The notes: generated by a model not told the origin, from the letters alone. Shown: positions 18,905 to 27,730, numbered from the stretch's first letter. The stretch: 58,924 nt of DNA from Achromobacter denitrificans NBRC 15125 (GCF_001571365.1 NZ_BCTQ01000040.1:1-58924); one strand, 5' to 3'. A program made the numbers and translations.

Positions 18905-19309
18905 ATGAACACGGACAACGTCGTAGAGTTTCTCCGGCTGCTGTCGCTGGACGTCACGCTGGGCGCCGCCGCCCAGCACGCCGCCAGCCAGGCCGACGCG
19001 CCCCAGGCCCTGGCGCGGCTGGCCACGGCGCACGGCCTGCCGTGCAGCGCCGCCGACTGGTCCGCTTTTGCCCGCAGCTGTCTGGACACCACGAATGAAA
19101 CCGACCAGGAAACCGGCGTGGCGGATGCCGCCATCTGGCAACTGGTGCAGGATCCCGCCCAGGGCACCGGCATTCCCGCCAGCTCCATCACCCGGGTGAT
19201 CGGCATCATCACCCAACCCGAAGGCGGCCCGCCCGTGGTGGGCCACGTCGTCGGCGACCTGGCGCCGCGCGCCCCCGCCGGCATGACGCCCTACCCGTCG
19301 AGTTCCTGA
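18905..19309 (+). CDS. Orphan Nif11-like protein
   Basis: A 134-residue protein. Residues ~5-55 fit the Nif11 leader pattern: FLRLLSLDVTLGAAAQHA, then LARLATAHGLPCSAADWSAF. In other bacteria this domain forms leaders of ribosomal peptide natural products or small proteins of nitrogen-fixation loci. The tail contains TQPEGGPPVVGHVV, a double-glycine-like spot, but has no Cys/Ser/Thr-rich core, and no modifying enzyme, protease or ABC exporter is near. GGAG lies before the ATG. It overlaps the convergent flavoprotein gene by 19 bp. The family call is by pattern recognition and needs a profile search. Confidence 0.65.
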   Translation: MNTDNVVEFLRLLSLDVTLGAAAQHAASQADAPQALARLATAHGLPCSAADWSAFARSCLDTTNETDQETGVADAAIWQLVQDPAQGTGIPASSITRVIGIITQPEGGPPVVGHVVGDLAPRAPAGMTPYPSSS

Positions 19310-20568
19310 TCCCGCGTCTGGGCGCCGCCCAGGAACGCCATGGCTCCGGCCGCCGCGACAACCCCACTGGCCATGCAGGCCGTCAGCAGGTAGCCGCCCG
19401 TCGGCGCCTCCCAATCCAGCATTTCGCCGGCGCAGAACACGCCCGGCGCCGCCTGCAGCATCAAACCCGGCGTCAACGCGTCGAAGGACACCCCGCCCGC
19501 GGTGCTGATGGCCTCGTCGATGGGACGCGGCCGCGCCAGCTTCAGCGGCAGCGCCTTGATGCGCAGGGCGAGGCGGTCCGGATCGCGGAAGTCTTCCGCC
19601 GTCGCGCATTCGCGCAGCAGGCCCGCCTTGACGCCCTTCAAGCCCAACCGGCTCTGCAAATGGCTGGACATCGAGCGCGCGCCGCGGGGATGCATCACCG
19701 CCGCCGTCACTTTTTCCTGCGGCCAGTCCGGCAGCAGGTCCAGCATCGCGATTGCCTCGCCGCCGGCCTCGATCTGGTCCCGCAGGGACGCCGACAGCGC
19801 ATAGACCAGGCTGCCTTCGATGCCGGTTTCCGAAATCACGAATTCGCCTTGCCGGGCCAGCCGCAGCCCGTCGGGGCCCGCGCAGGCCATGGCGACCGAC
19901 TTCACCGGCTGCCCGGCGTTGCGCTCGCGGAAATGCTCCGACCACGCCACGTCGAAACCGCAATTGGCCGGCCGCAGCGGCGCGACCTCGATGCCATGCG
20001 CCCGCAGGCCGGCCAGCCAGGCGCCATCGGATCCGAGCTTGGCCCAACTGCCGCCGCCCAGCGCCAGGATCACGGCGTCGGCCGCGTACGCCTGCTCGCC
20101 CTCCGGCGTATCGAAGCGCAGCGCGCCGGCGGCGGCATGCGCGTCCGCCGGCCAACTTAGCCAGCGGTGCCGCATATGCAGGCGCACGCCGCGCGCGCGC
20201 AGCCTCGCCAGCCACGCCCGCAGCAGCGGCGCCGCCTTCATCTCCTCGGGAAACACCCGGCCGGACGAGCCCACGAAAGTCTGGATGCCCAGGCCATGGG
20301 CCCATTCGCGCAAGCCGGCCGCGTCCAGCGCTGCCAGCCACGGCGCCACTTGCGGGGCGCGGGCGCCGTAGCGCGCCAGGAACGGGCCGGCCGGTTCGCT
20401 ATGGGTGAGGTTCAGGCCGCCCCGCCCCGCCATCAGGAACTTGCGGCCGACCGAGGGCATCGCATCGAACACGTCCACCTGCACGGCATGCCCGCTCAGG
20501 CTTTCGGCGGCCATCAGACCCGCCGGACCGCCGCCGATGATGGCAACGCGCTTGACGACCGCGCTCAT
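19291..20568 (-). CDS. FAD-dependent HI0933-type flavoprotein (TIGR03862-like)
   Basis: A 425-residue flavoprotein. The N-terminal dinucleotide motif VAIIGGGPAGLMAAE binds FAD; AGRGGLNLTHS and the C-terminal CAGEMLDWEAPTGGYLLTACMASG are signatures of the HI0933/BaiN-like family. Members are predicted NAD(P)/FAD oxidoreductases with no firm physiological role. The ATG at 20568 (MSAVVKRVAIIGG) was chosen because the family starts at the dinucleotide fold; an upstream open frame of 42 codons has no similarity to the family. It is convergent with the Nif11-like gene. Confidence 0.9.
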   Translation of the reverse strand: MSAVVKRVAIIGGGPAGLMAAESLSGHAVQVDVFDAMPSVGRKFLMAGRGGLNLTHSEPAGPFLARYGARAPQVAPWLAALDAAGLREWAHGLGIQTFVGSSGRVFPEEMKAAPLLRAWLARLRARGVRLHMRHRWLSWPADAHAAAGALRFDTPEGEQAYAADAVILALGGGSWAKLGSDGAWLAGLRAHGIEVAPLRPANCGFDVAWSEHFRERNAGQPVKSVAMACAGPDGLRLARQGEFVISETGIEGSLVYALSASLRDQIEAGGEAIAMLDLLPDWPQEKVTAAVMHPRGARSMSSHLQSRLGLKGVKAGLLRECATAEDFRDPDRLALRIKALPLKLARPRPIDEAISTAGGVSFDALTPGLMLQAAPGVFCAGEMLDWEAPTGGYLLTACMASGVVAAAGAMAFLGGAQTRDQELDG

Positions 20569-20697
20569 GGCGCCGGCGCCTTCAGGCCGATGGGAGGGAC
20601 AACGGTGGCACGCGGCATGGGACAGGAATCGAGAGGGAATGCGGAAGTGGCGCGGGCAAGGATTGTCGCATAGCGGGGCGGCGCCTCCGGGCACGAA

Positions 20698-20718
20698 AAA
20701 CGCCCCGTAGGGCGTTTA
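20698..20718. terminator. Bidirectional intrinsic terminator
   Basis: An AAACGCCC / GGGCGTTT stem with a 4-base loop has an A-run on its left and T-rich sequence on its right. It can stop minus-strand transcription from the gene at 20841-21185. Confidence 0.75.
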
Positions 20719-20774
20719 TTGCGCGCAAGCGCCAAGCCATTGATATGGCGAGGAAAACCGGACATGCACAAGGA

Positions 20775-20811
20775 CTATCCCAAGGCTTGTCCACAATCGC
20801 TGTGGGCAACT
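20775..20811. repeat. Dispersed DnaA-box-pair repeat, copy 1
   Basis: The first 21 bp (beginning CTATCCCAAGGC and ending TTGTCCACA) are identical to 24572-24592. An inverted, DnaA-box-like partner TGTGGGCAA (20801-20809) follows after 5 bases. It lies 29 bp past a gene stop. Confidence 0.75.
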
Positions 20812-20840
20812 TTGCCCGGGAAGGCCCGCCGGCCGACGTC

Positions 20841-21185
20841 CTAGTTCGGGATCGCCGCCTGCATGGGCCCCGACCAAGGCTCGGCATCCAGCTGGAAGCG
20901 CAGCTCCTGGTACTCGCCGTCCACCGAGACCGACGGCAGCAGCCCGGCGTCCAGCGCCTGGCCGAGCGCGCGGCGGCAGAGGGTTTCGGGATCGTCGGGC
21001 AGGGACTGGAACACGCCGTCCGGGATGCGCAGCCGCAGCAGCGCCTGGGGATCGCCCTGCTCTGCCGGGCGGCCGATGTGGATGTGGGCCGGATAGCCGT
21101 GGGGGCACCAGATGCCCACGTGGTACTTGCCTTCGGCGCCCGTATCGGCGACATAGCCGGGATGATCGTATTTTGCTGTTCCCAT
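20841..21185 (-). CDS. Unknown 114-residue protein
   Basis: A small soluble protein with a beta-rich N-terminal part (KYHVGIWCPHGYPAHIHIG) and an alpha/beta C-terminal part (SVDGEYQELRFQLD). I do not recognise the family. The His-rich PHGYPAHIHIG resembles a metal or ligand site but no fold can be assigned. GAGGAGGGG immediately before the ATG at 21185 is a strong ribosome site and supports a real gene. It stands alone between a dispersed repeat and the initiator tRNA. Confidence 0.75.
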   Translation of the reverse strand: MGTAKYDHPGYVADTGAEGKYHVGIWCPHGYPAHIHIGRPAEQGDPQALLRLRIPDGVFQSLPDDPETLCRRALGQALDAGLLPSVSVDGEYQELRFQLDAEPWSGPMQAAIPN

Positions 21186-21403
21186 GGCCCCTCCTCGAAT
21201 GCGGCAACCTAGCGCGCGTAGCCCATCGTAGCGCAGGGCCGCGGGCGTGTGCGCCCGCGGGCCCCCGGGAAAGCCCGGGCTGGAACAAAGGTTTGACCCA
21301 GGGCAAGGGAAAGCGCCGCGCCGGTGCATGCGCGAGGCATGCCGGCCATGATTTTCGAGGGAAGGAGCCTCGCGGAGGGGAGCCGCCCGGCGGCCTGACG
21401 GCA

Positions 21404-21437
21404 AAAACAAAAAAGCCGCGAGAGGATCGCGGCTTTT
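21404..21437 (-). terminator. Terminator downstream of tRNA-fMet
   Basis: An 11-bp stem (AAAAGCCGCGA / TCGCGGCTTTT) with a 5-base loop is followed on the minus strand by TTTTTTGTTTTT. The remaining gap 21186-21403 holds no gene that I can support. Confidence 0.88.
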
Positions 21438-21492
21438 CGTGAGGAATGGCGCACTGGATGCGCCGCCCGGATGCCCGGGTCCTGCTTGAAAC

Positions 21493-21569
<77 letters not shown>

Positions 21570-21589
21570 TCTGATGTGTGAATCATACA

Positions 21590-21970
21590 TCATTTTGAAA
21601 TCTTGTGCAGCGCACCCAGCGGTTTTTTTTGGTTTTTCGCCATTGCGGCACGAAAAAAAGCGCTGGCCTGGCGCAAAAGCCGGCCGGACAGGCCGGGCGG
21701 CTCCAGGCAAATCACTTCGGCCGACCCGATGGCCGTCAACCGCGCCACGCCGCCGTAGCCCAGGCCGTGCCCCTCCCCCGCGTTGATGCGCACCGAAACG
21801 GCGCCAGGCAGGTTTCCCGCGGCTTCCGGGCCGGTCACGGGTTCGTCGACCGTGACGCTGCCGCTGACGCAGACGACGGCGGAGCCGGCGCGCAGCACGA
21901 GTTGGCGGCTGGCACCGGCGGCAAGCGCCAAGCGGCGGGCCTGCATATCTGGGGCGGAATTCGAGCGCAT
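21590..21970 (-). CDS. DUF2917-like protein
   Basis: A 126-residue protein. The middle (LRAGSAVVCVSGSVTVDEP, then GEGHGLGYGGVARLTAIG) resembles DUF2917, a small cupin-like family common in betaproteobacteria and of unknown role. The ATG at 21970 is chosen because AGGAG lies 6 bases upstream; the ATG six bases earlier abuts AGGAG. It is divergent from a MocR-type regulator, which may control it. Confidence 0.7.
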   Translation of the reverse strand: MRSNSAPDMQARRLALAAGASRQLVLRAGSAVVCVSGSVTVDEPVTGPEAAGNLPGAVSVRINAGEGHGLGYGGVARLTAIGSAEVICLEPPGLSGRLLRQASAFFRAAMAKNQKKPLGALHKISK

Positions 21971-22139
21971 CGTCATCTCCTGTCGGACCACTACAGGCTA
22001 CGCCGCCGCTGCTATGCGCAACAGCCACACAATCCGGCTTTCTGTATCGATGCAGATGCTCGATTTACCAGCTGTTATGGTGTACTTTTCAAGAATCTGT
22101 GCCTAACGTCATTCCAACCTTGGGGAGCATGATCGGCGC

Positions 22140-23582
22140 ATGGATCCGCAACCGCTCTATCTACGCCTGGCCAACCACTACCGGCGCGCCATCCAGGCGG
22201 GCGTGCTGGCGCCGGCGCAGCGCATGCCCTCCGTGCGCACGCTGGTGCGCACCCATCACGTCAGCCTCTCCACCGCGCTGCAGGCCTGCCGCCAGCTGGA
22301 AGACGACGGGCTGATCGAAGCCCGGCCCCGTTCCGGCTACTTCGTCCTGAAGCCCCGCCGCAACACCATTCCTCCGGTGGGCGAACCCGACATCCGGCAA
22401 TCGCTGGGCGCCGCGCAGTACGTGGGCATTCACGACCGCGTCTCGGACTTCGTGGCCAAGTGCGAGGCGCATCCCGTCAGCGCCAACTTCGCGCTGGCCG
22501 CGGCGGTGCCCGAAGCCTATCCGATGGAAGCGCTCAAACAGGCCATGACCCGGGCCCTGCGGCTCTCGCCCGAAGTGCTGGTCAGCTCGGTGCCGCCGCA
22601 AGGGCATCCCGAGCTGCGCACCGTGCTCGCCCGCCGGGCGCTGGCCAACGGCATCAACGCAACGCCCGACGACGTCATCGTCACCCACGGCTGCATCGAG
22701 GCGCTGAATCTGGCGCTGCGCGCAGTCGCCCGGCCCGGAGACACCATCGCCGTCGAATCCCCCGCCTATTTCGGCCTGCTGCAAGTGCTGGAAAGCCTGG
22801 GCATGCGGGCGCTGGAGATCCCCACCAGCCCCCAGCACGGCCTCTCGATCGAAGCGCTGGACCTGGCCTTCCAGACCCACGGCAACATCCGCGCGGTGGT
22901 GGTGGTGCCCAATTTTCAGAACCCCCTGGGCTGCGTCATGCCCGACGCGGAAAAGGCCCGCCTGGTTGCGCTGTGCGAACGCCAGCAGGTGCCGCTGATC
23001 GAGGACGACACCTACGGCGCCTTGACCGACGACGACACACCGCTGGCCGCCGCCAAATCCTGGGACGCGACCGGCAACGTCATCTATTGCTCCTCCATGC
23101 ACAAGACGCTGGCGCCGGGCATGCGGCTGGGCTGGTTGATCGGCGGGCGCTGGAAGGCCCGCATCGCCATGCTGAAGTTCGCGCAGAGCCGCCCCAACGA
23201 GCCGCTCGCGCAGATGGCGGTGGCGGAGTTCATGGGATCGCGCGCCTACGACCGCCACCTGTCGCGGCTGCGCCGGCACCTCAAGACCCAGCGCGACCAG
23301 ACCGCCGAAACCATCGCCGCGCACTTCCCGTCCGGCACCCGGCTGAGCGTGCCGCAGGGCGGCATGCTGCTGTGGGTGGAAATGCCGGACGGCCGCTCGG
23401 GCATGGACGTGTTCGAGACCGCGCTGCGCCAGGGCATACGGGTCGCGCCCGGCTCCATGTTCTCGAACGGCACCCGCTATGACCACTTCCTGCGCATCAG
23501 CTGCGGGCAGCGCACCACGCCCGCCATCACCCAGGCGCTGCAGACCCTGGCGCGCATCGTGAGCGAGCGGCCCAGGAAATGA
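22140..23582 (+). CDS. MocR-type GntR/aminotransferase regulator
   Basis: A 480-residue fusion. A GntR winged helix (residues 1-75; LAPAQRMPSVRTLVRTHHVS) is joined to a fold-type-I aminotransferase-like domain. PLP should attach at Lys322 (SSMHKTLAPGMRLGW); the cofactor ring site NPLG (VPNFQNPLG) and DDTYG are present. Such proteins act mostly as PLP-responsive transcription factors (PdxR, GabR, TauR), though this one could regulate amino-acid genes. It overlaps the next gene (DedA) by 4 bp (ATGA). A target could be the divergent DUF2917 gene. The ligand is unknown. Confidence 0.9.
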   Translation: MDPQPLYLRLANHYRRAIQAGVLAPAQRMPSVRTLVRTHHVSLSTALQACRQLEDDGLIEARPRSGYFVLKPRRNTIPPVGEPDIRQSLGAAQYVGIHDRVSDFVAKCEAHPVSANFALAAAVPEAYPMEALKQAMTRALRLSPEVLVSSVPPQGHPELRTVLARRALANGINATPDDVIVTHGCIEALNLALRAVARPGDTIAVESPAYFGLLQVLESLGMRALEIPTSPQHGLSIEALDLAFQTHGNIRAVVVVPNFQNPLGCVMPDAEKARLVALCERQQVPLIEDDTYGALTDDDTPLAAAKSWDATGNVIYCSSMHKTLAPGMRLGWLIGGRWKARIAMLKFAQSRPNEPLAQMAVAEFMGSRAYDRHLSRLRRHLKTQRDQTAETIAAHFPSGTRLSVPQGGMLLWVEMPDGRSGMDVFETALRQGIRVAPGSMFSNGTRYDHFLRISCGQRTTPAITQALQTLARIVSERPRK

Positions 23583-24151
23583 ACCCGGCACTGCATCAAT
23601 TCATCGTCGACTACGGCTTGTGGGCGGTACTGGCCGGCACTTTCCTGGAAGGAGAAAGCGTGGTGGTGCTGGCCGGCTTCCTGGCGCACCAGCGCCTGTT
23701 GCATCTGCCCGAGGTCATGCTGTGCGCCTTCGCCGGCTCGTTCGTGGCCGACCAGTTGCTGTTCTACCTGGGCCGGCGCTATCGGGAACATCGCTACGTG
23801 CGGCGGATCCGAGAGCAACCGGCCTTCGGCAAGGCGCTGGACCTGGTCGACCGCTACCCTCACGGCTTCATCCTGGCGCTGCGCTTCCTCTATGGCCTGC
23901 GCACGGTCGGGCCCGTGGCACTCGGGGTGTCGCGCGTTTCGCCGCTGCGCTTCCTGGCGCTCAACGCCGTCGCGGCCGCCATCTGGGCAGTGTGCTTCAG
24001 CGCCCTGGGCTATGTGTTCGGGCAGACGATCGAATCCATGCTCGGCCGCCTGCATGGCGTCGAGACCAAGCTGGCCGTGGCCGCGGGGATCGGCGTGGCG
24101 ATATGGCTGGCGTACCACCTGTACGCGAGGCATGCGAGGCGCAGGAAATAA
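23579..24151 (+). CDS. DedA-family membrane protein
   Basis: A 190-residue, about five-helix inner-membrane protein. Family marks are GTFLEGESVVVLAGFLAHQ, FAGSFVADQLLFYLGRR and RFLYGLRTVGPVALGVSR. DedA proteins are linked to undecaprenyl-phosphate or phospholipid flipping and to proton-motive-force homeostasis. It is translationally coupled to the MocR gene (ATGA overlap), an uncommon pairing. Which lipid it handles is not evident. Confidence 0.9.
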   Translation: MNPALHQFIVDYGLWAVLAGTFLEGESVVVLAGFLAHQRLLHLPEVMLCAFAGSFVADQLLFYLGRRYREHRYVRRIREQPAFGKALDLVDRYPHGFILALRFLYGLRTVGPVALGVSRVSPLRFLALNAVAAAIWAVCFSALGYVFGQTIESMLGRLHGVETKLAVAAGIGVAIWLAYHLYARHARRRK

Positions 24152-24163
24152 CGGCGGGCCGCG

Positions 24164-24436
24164 TCAGAACACCAGCTGTCCGCTGGCTCGCAGCACGTGG
24201 CGGCGCCTGGCCTTGCGGTACCAGCCGCCGAGCAGGGGCAGGCGCGCCAGGCGGCGCAGGATGGGATGGCGCTGGTCGAAGTCATGCCAGGCCTTGAAGC
24301 CATGCCCCATGCGCTCCCAGCTCTGGCGCGCCTCGGGCGAGAGTTTGCCGGGGTCGAAAGCCGCCAGCTTTGCCGCTTCCGAAACGCGCGCCGCCATCGC
24401 TGCATTCCGGCGTTCCGATGAATACTGATTCCGCAT
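24164..24436 (-). CDS. Unknown 90-residue basic protein
   Basis: A basic, Arg-rich protein (SPEARQSWERMGHGFKAWHDF, LARLPLLGGWYRKARRRH) with no recognised domain. The ATG at 24436 lacks a clear ribosome site, so the start and even the reality of the gene are uncertain. It is convergent with dedA, 12 bp away. Confidence 0.45.
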   Translation of the reverse strand: MRNQYSSERRNAAMAARVSEAAKLAAFDPGKLSPEARQSWERMGHGFKAWHDFDQRHPILRRLARLPLLGGWYRKARRRHVLRASGQLVF

Positions 24437-24571
24437 GGGGGCGCATATTACCCGGCTTGGGCATGCCCTGACGATCACTTCGGCATGGCGTCGCGATGCG
24501 CGCCGGGAGCCTCCTTTGACCGCCTTCGGCAAGCCCTTGTAATCAAAGGGATTTGCGCAGCTATGCCCGCG

Positions 24572-24608
24572 CTATCCCAAGGCTTGTCCACAGAAGTTGT
24601 GGGTAACT
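24572..24608. repeat. Dispersed DnaA-box-pair repeat, copy 2
   Basis: It shares a perfect 21-bp block with copy 1 (20775-20795). TTGTCCACA (24584-24592) faces TGTGGGTAA (24598-24606) across the same 5-base gap. It lies 16 bp past a gene stop, as in copy 1. Confidence 0.75.
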
Positions 24609-24624
24609 CGCCCAGATTGCGCGG

Positions 24625-24870
24625 CTATTTCAGGGCCGCGGCGACCATATCGCGCACGCTCTCGAATCCCGCCACGTACTGCGGGTTTTCGGAGCGGGCC
24701 AACAGGCTGGAGTAGTTCTGTTCCAGCTGGGCCTCGATCGCCTCGCGCAGGCCGGGCGAAGCCTTGGCCAGGTGCAGCATCGACAGCAGGGTCGAGTTCA
24801 GCGCGTCGATACGGCCGCCCTGGTGCGATATGGTATGCACGATGACGGCGATTTGTTCCTGGATGTCCAT
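24625..24870 (-). CDS. Unknown 81-residue helical protein
   Basis: An all-helical, slightly acidic protein (MDIQEQIAVIVHTISHQ; LREAIEAQLEQNYSSLLAR) with no domain that I recognise. AGGAGG 8 bases before the ATG at 24870 argues for a real gene. It is followed by the DnaA-box-pair repeat and has no co-directional neighbour close by. Confidence 0.75.
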   Translation of the reverse strand: MDIQEQIAVIVHTISHQGGRIDALNSTLLSMLHLAKASPGLREAIEAQLEQNYSSLLARSENPQYVAGFESVRDMVAAALK

Positions 24871-25039
24871 GGGTAATCCTCCTGGCAATGAAAGTCGGCG
24901 CAAATCCTAGCATGGCCCCCGGCGGCGGGCGCTAGGCAAGCCCGGCGCGGCGCGCTAGCATGAAAGCGTAGCCGCAAGGGCGCCCCGGCGCACGCCGCCG
25001 GCGCGTCCCGCGGCGCCCGGCGAACCACGGAGCGCGCTC

Positions 25040-25645
25040 ATGAAGACGATCCAGAACTACGTCCCCCCGGATGCCCAGTCCATGCGGCGCCTGCAGGAAA
25101 GGCTGGGATACGGCGACGCCCGCATGGCGGAGCTGGCCGGCCTGGATGCCGCGAACCCCTGGTCCAGCTATATCGGCGGCCCGGAACCCCGCGCCCTGGG
25201 CCGCCAGCGCCTGTTCTTCGTGGCCGCCCGCCTCACCCTGGACGAAGCCGCCTGGCAGCGCGTGCTGGCCGCCATGCACGAGTTCGGCGCCCGCTTCGAC
25301 TACGCGGACCCGCCGTCCGCCGGCGAAGAGGCGGCCCCCGAACTAGTGGCAGACGAAGAGCGCAAATTCGGCATGCTGCTGGTCAGCCGCAACGGCTCTT
25401 TCCACGAAATGGAGCAGTTGCGCGAATTCGCGCACTTCGCGCACGAACTCGACGTCAGCCGGTTCGTGCACTCCGCCTTCTACGACAGCGACATCGACCT
25501 CTGCCGGTTCAGCTTCGCCGACCACGACGGTCTGGACGCCGCGAGCCGCGACCGCATCTTCGACGCCGCGCGCAAGACCATTACCCGTTTCGAGTTCGAC
25601 GGGCGCATCTATCAAGGCGGCATCCCGCCCGAATCGGACGGCTAG
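25040..25645 (+). CDS. Unknown 201-residue protein with XRE-like N-terminus
   Basis: The first ~65 residues (DAQSMRRLQERLGYGDARMAELAGLD, then WSSYIGG and RQRLFFVAARLTL) suggest a small helix-turn-helix. The remaining part is acidic and mixed alpha/beta (FDYADPPSAGEEA; FGMLLVSRNGSFHEMEQLREF). No known family was recognised. It is a single gene followed by the Lrp/AsnC regulator gene 75 bp later on the same strand. Confidence 0.7.
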   Translation: MKTIQNYVPPDAQSMRRLQERLGYGDARMAELAGLDAANPWSSYIGGPEPRALGRQRLFFVAARLTLDEAAWQRVLAAMHEFGARFDYADPPSAGEEAAPELVADEERKFGMLLVSRNGSFHEMEQLREFAHFAHELDVSRFVHSAFYDSDIDLCRFSFADHDGLDAASRDRIFDAARKTITRFEFDGRIYQGGIPPESDG

Positions 25646-25720
25646 GCGTGTTGACGCGGGGAGGCCGGGGCCTGTACCGTCGGCACTCGCCTCCTTGCGC
25701 CCCACGCCCCCGCCTACCGC

Positions 25721-26179
25721 ATGAACGAACGACTCGACGCCATCGACCGGCAACTGCTCAGCCTGCTGCAAGCCAATGCGCGCGAGCCGGCGGCCATCCT
25801 GGCCCGCAAGCTCGGGCTGGCGCGCACGACGGTGGTGGCGCGCATCGCCCGCCTGGAACGCGAGCACATCGTGGCCGGCTACGGCGTGCGCCTGGGACGC
25901 CTGCTCGAAGAGGCCGCGGTGCGCGCCTACTGCTTCATCAGCGTGCTGCCCAAGACACCGGCCGCCGTCATCCGCGAACTGGAGAAGATGCCGGAGGTCG
26001 AGGAAGTCTCGTCGGTCAGCGGCCCGTACGATTACCTGATCTTCCTGCGCTGCGAAACCCATGAGCAGCTCGACGAACTGCTGGACCGCATCGGCCTGAT
26101 CGATGGCGTCAAACAGACCCAGACTTCGATCGTGCTCAGCCGCAAGGTCGACCGCCGCGGCGCGGTGGGCGCGCCCTGA
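25721..26179 (+). CDS. Lrp/AsnC-family transcriptional regulator
   Basis: A 152-residue regulator. The helix-turn-helix is at residues ~5-50 (LDAIDRQLLSLLQANAREPA, then ARTTVVARIARLE), followed by the ligand-binding RAM domain (VAGYGVRLG; AVRAYCFISVLPKTP; VSSVSGPYDYLIFLRCET). Proteins of this group bind amino acids and form octamers. Neighbouring genes do not reveal the target. Confidence 0.92.
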   Translation: MNERLDAIDRQLLSLLQANAREPAAILARKLGLARTTVVARIARLEREHIVAGYGVRLGRLLEEAAVRAYCFISVLPKTPAAVIRELEKMPEVEEVSSVSGPYDYLIFLRCETHEQLDELLDRIGLIDGVKQTQTSIVLSRKVDRRGAVGAP

Positions 26180-26221
26180 AATGATGGTGTAATGGTGCCT
26201 ACCGTGATTTCAGGACCCTCC

Positions 26222-26530
26222 ATGCTTGCTCGTCTTGCCTCCGCCGCCGCCCTGCTCGCCCTCCTGGGCGCCTGTTCCAGCATGAGCGAGGTCACCTCCG
26301 TCGGGAAGGACACGTACAGCGTCACCTACAGCTCCGGCACGCAGCTGCTGACCTGGGTCGAAATCAAGAACCAGACGCTTCAGCGCGCCGAACAATATTG
26401 CCAGTCCAGCGGACGCAAGCTGCAAAAGCCGAAGATCACCTCCAACCACGCGACCGGCCTGGGCTCCAAGCGCGCCACGGTCACCTTCGAATGCGGCGTC
26501 ATCGAGCCGCCGAAGCAAGACAAGCAATAA
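26222..26530 (+). CDS. Small lipoprotein, unknown
   Basis: A 102-residue lipoprotein. Lipobox LLGAC places the acylated Cys at residue 17. The mature region holds GKDTYSVTYSSG and two Cys (about 59 and 93) that could pair. AGGA precedes the ATG at 26222. It resembles, weakly, the lipoprotein at 17527-17958. It lies upstream of a pdxA-type gene without an evident link. Confidence 0.78.
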   Translation: MLARLASAAALLALLGACSSMSEVTSVGKDTYSVTYSSGTQLLTWVEIKNQTLQRAEQYCQSSGRKLQKPKITSNHATGLGSKRATVTFECGVIEPPKQDKQ

Positions 26531-26605
26531 GCCCGGCCACCGCCCCGGGCGGCGCCCGCGAACGGGTGTAGCATTATCGGCATCGCAACCCCGACTCCAA
26601 GCACC

Positions 26606-27586
26606 GTGAATACCTCCCTGCCCGTGGGAATCACCATGGGCGATGCCGCCGGCATCGGCCCCGAAATCGTCGTCAAGGCATGCGCGCAAGGCCTGGGCGC
26701 GCCTAGCGTGGTCTATGGCGACGCGGCCGCGCTGCGCCGCGCCGTCGAGCAGCTCGGCGCCAGGCTGACGGTGAACGAGGTCGCCGACGTCGGCCAGGCC
26801 CGGCCGGGCGCGGGCCATATCGACGTCATCGCCTGCAGCCCCGCGCTGCCTCCCGACCTGCCCCTGGGGCGCGTCGACGCGGCCGCCGGGCGCGGCGCCT
26901 ACGACTACGTGTGCGCCGCCATCGACGACGCCCAGGCCGGCCGCATCCGCGCCATCGTCACCGCGCCGCTGAACAAGAAATCCATGCACGCCGCCGGCAT
27001 CGACTACCCCGGCCATACCGAGATCCTGGCGGAGCGCTCGGCCACGCGCGACTTCGCCATGATGCTGGCCAACGAAGAATTGCGCGTGCTGCTGGTGACC
27101 ATACACGTCGCGCTGGCCGACGTGATCGCGCGCATCACGCCGGAAGCGGAGCTCACCGCCATGCGCCTGGCCGACAGGGCCTGCCGGCAAATGGGCATCG
27201 CGCACCCCAGGGTCGCCGTGGCGGGCCTGAATCCGCACGCCGGCGAAGGCGGGAAGTTCGGCCGCGAGGACATCGACATCATCGAGCCCGCGATCGCCGC
27301 GGCCCGCGCGGAAGGCATCGACGCCAGCGGCCCCTGGCCCGGCGACACGATCTTCATGCGCGCCCGGCGCGGCGAATTCGATATCGTGGTGGCGCAGTAC
27401 CACGACCAGGGCCTCATTCCGGTGAAGTATCTGGGGCTGGACCATGGCGTGAACGTGACGGTCGGGCTGCCCTTCGTGCGCACCAGCGTGGACCACGGCA
27501 CCGCCTTCGACATCGCCGGCAAGGGGCTGGCCGATCACGCCTCGCTGGTGGCGGCGTTCGACCTCGCGCTCGCCATGACGCCCTGA
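26606..27586 (+). CDS. pdxA: PdxA-family dehydrogenase (4-hydroxythreonine-4-phosphate dehydrogenase or PdxA2)
   Basis: A 326-residue NAD-dependent enzyme. Family marks are GITMGDAAGIGPEI, APLNKKSMHAAGIDYPGHTE, metal-ligand His in GLNPHAGEGG and QYHDQGL, and VRTSVDHGTAFDIAGKG at the end. Classic PdxA oxidises 4-phosphohydroxy-threonine in vitamin B6 synthesis; PdxA2 paralogues act on threonate or erythronate 4-phosphate. Standard pdxA usually sits with surA and ksgA, not seen here, so a paralogue is possible. The start is GTG at 26606. No aldolase or kinase partner for PdxA2 is adjacent. Confidence 0.85.
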   Translation: MNTSLPVGITMGDAAGIGPEIVVKACAQGLGAPSVVYGDAAALRRAVEQLGARLTVNEVADVGQARPGAGHIDVIACSPALPPDLPLGRVDAAAGRGAYDYVCAAIDDAQAGRIRAIVTAPLNKKSMHAAGIDYPGHTEILAERSATRDFAMMLANEELRVLLVTIHVALADVIARITPEAELTAMRLADRACRQMGIAHPRVAVAGLNPHAGEGGKFGREDIDIIEPAIAAARAEGIDASGPWPGDTIFMRARRGEFDIVVAQYHDQGLIPVKYLGLDHGVNVTVGLPFVRTSVDHGTAFDIAGKGLADHASLVAAFDLALAMTP

Positions 27587-27730
27587 ACGCGGCGGCCCCT
27601 GCCCGCCGCGTTCCGCGTTGCGCGCCGAGGGCCGACACCTTCCCGTCAGGAAACTCCGGCGGGCCGGGTCTACAATACGCCCCGTTTCCGGCGCCCCGCG
27701 GCGCTTTCCGTCCGTTCCCCCCGATCGTCC

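Noticed and set aside
18905..19309. Lanthipeptide or proteusin precursor
   Set aside because: The C-terminal part lacks a Cys/Ser/Thr core and no modifying enzymes are within reach.
22161..23591. Long minus-strand open frame opposite the MocR gene
   Set aside because: No recognisable domain and shadow-like composition, whereas the plus strand has GntR and PLP motifs.
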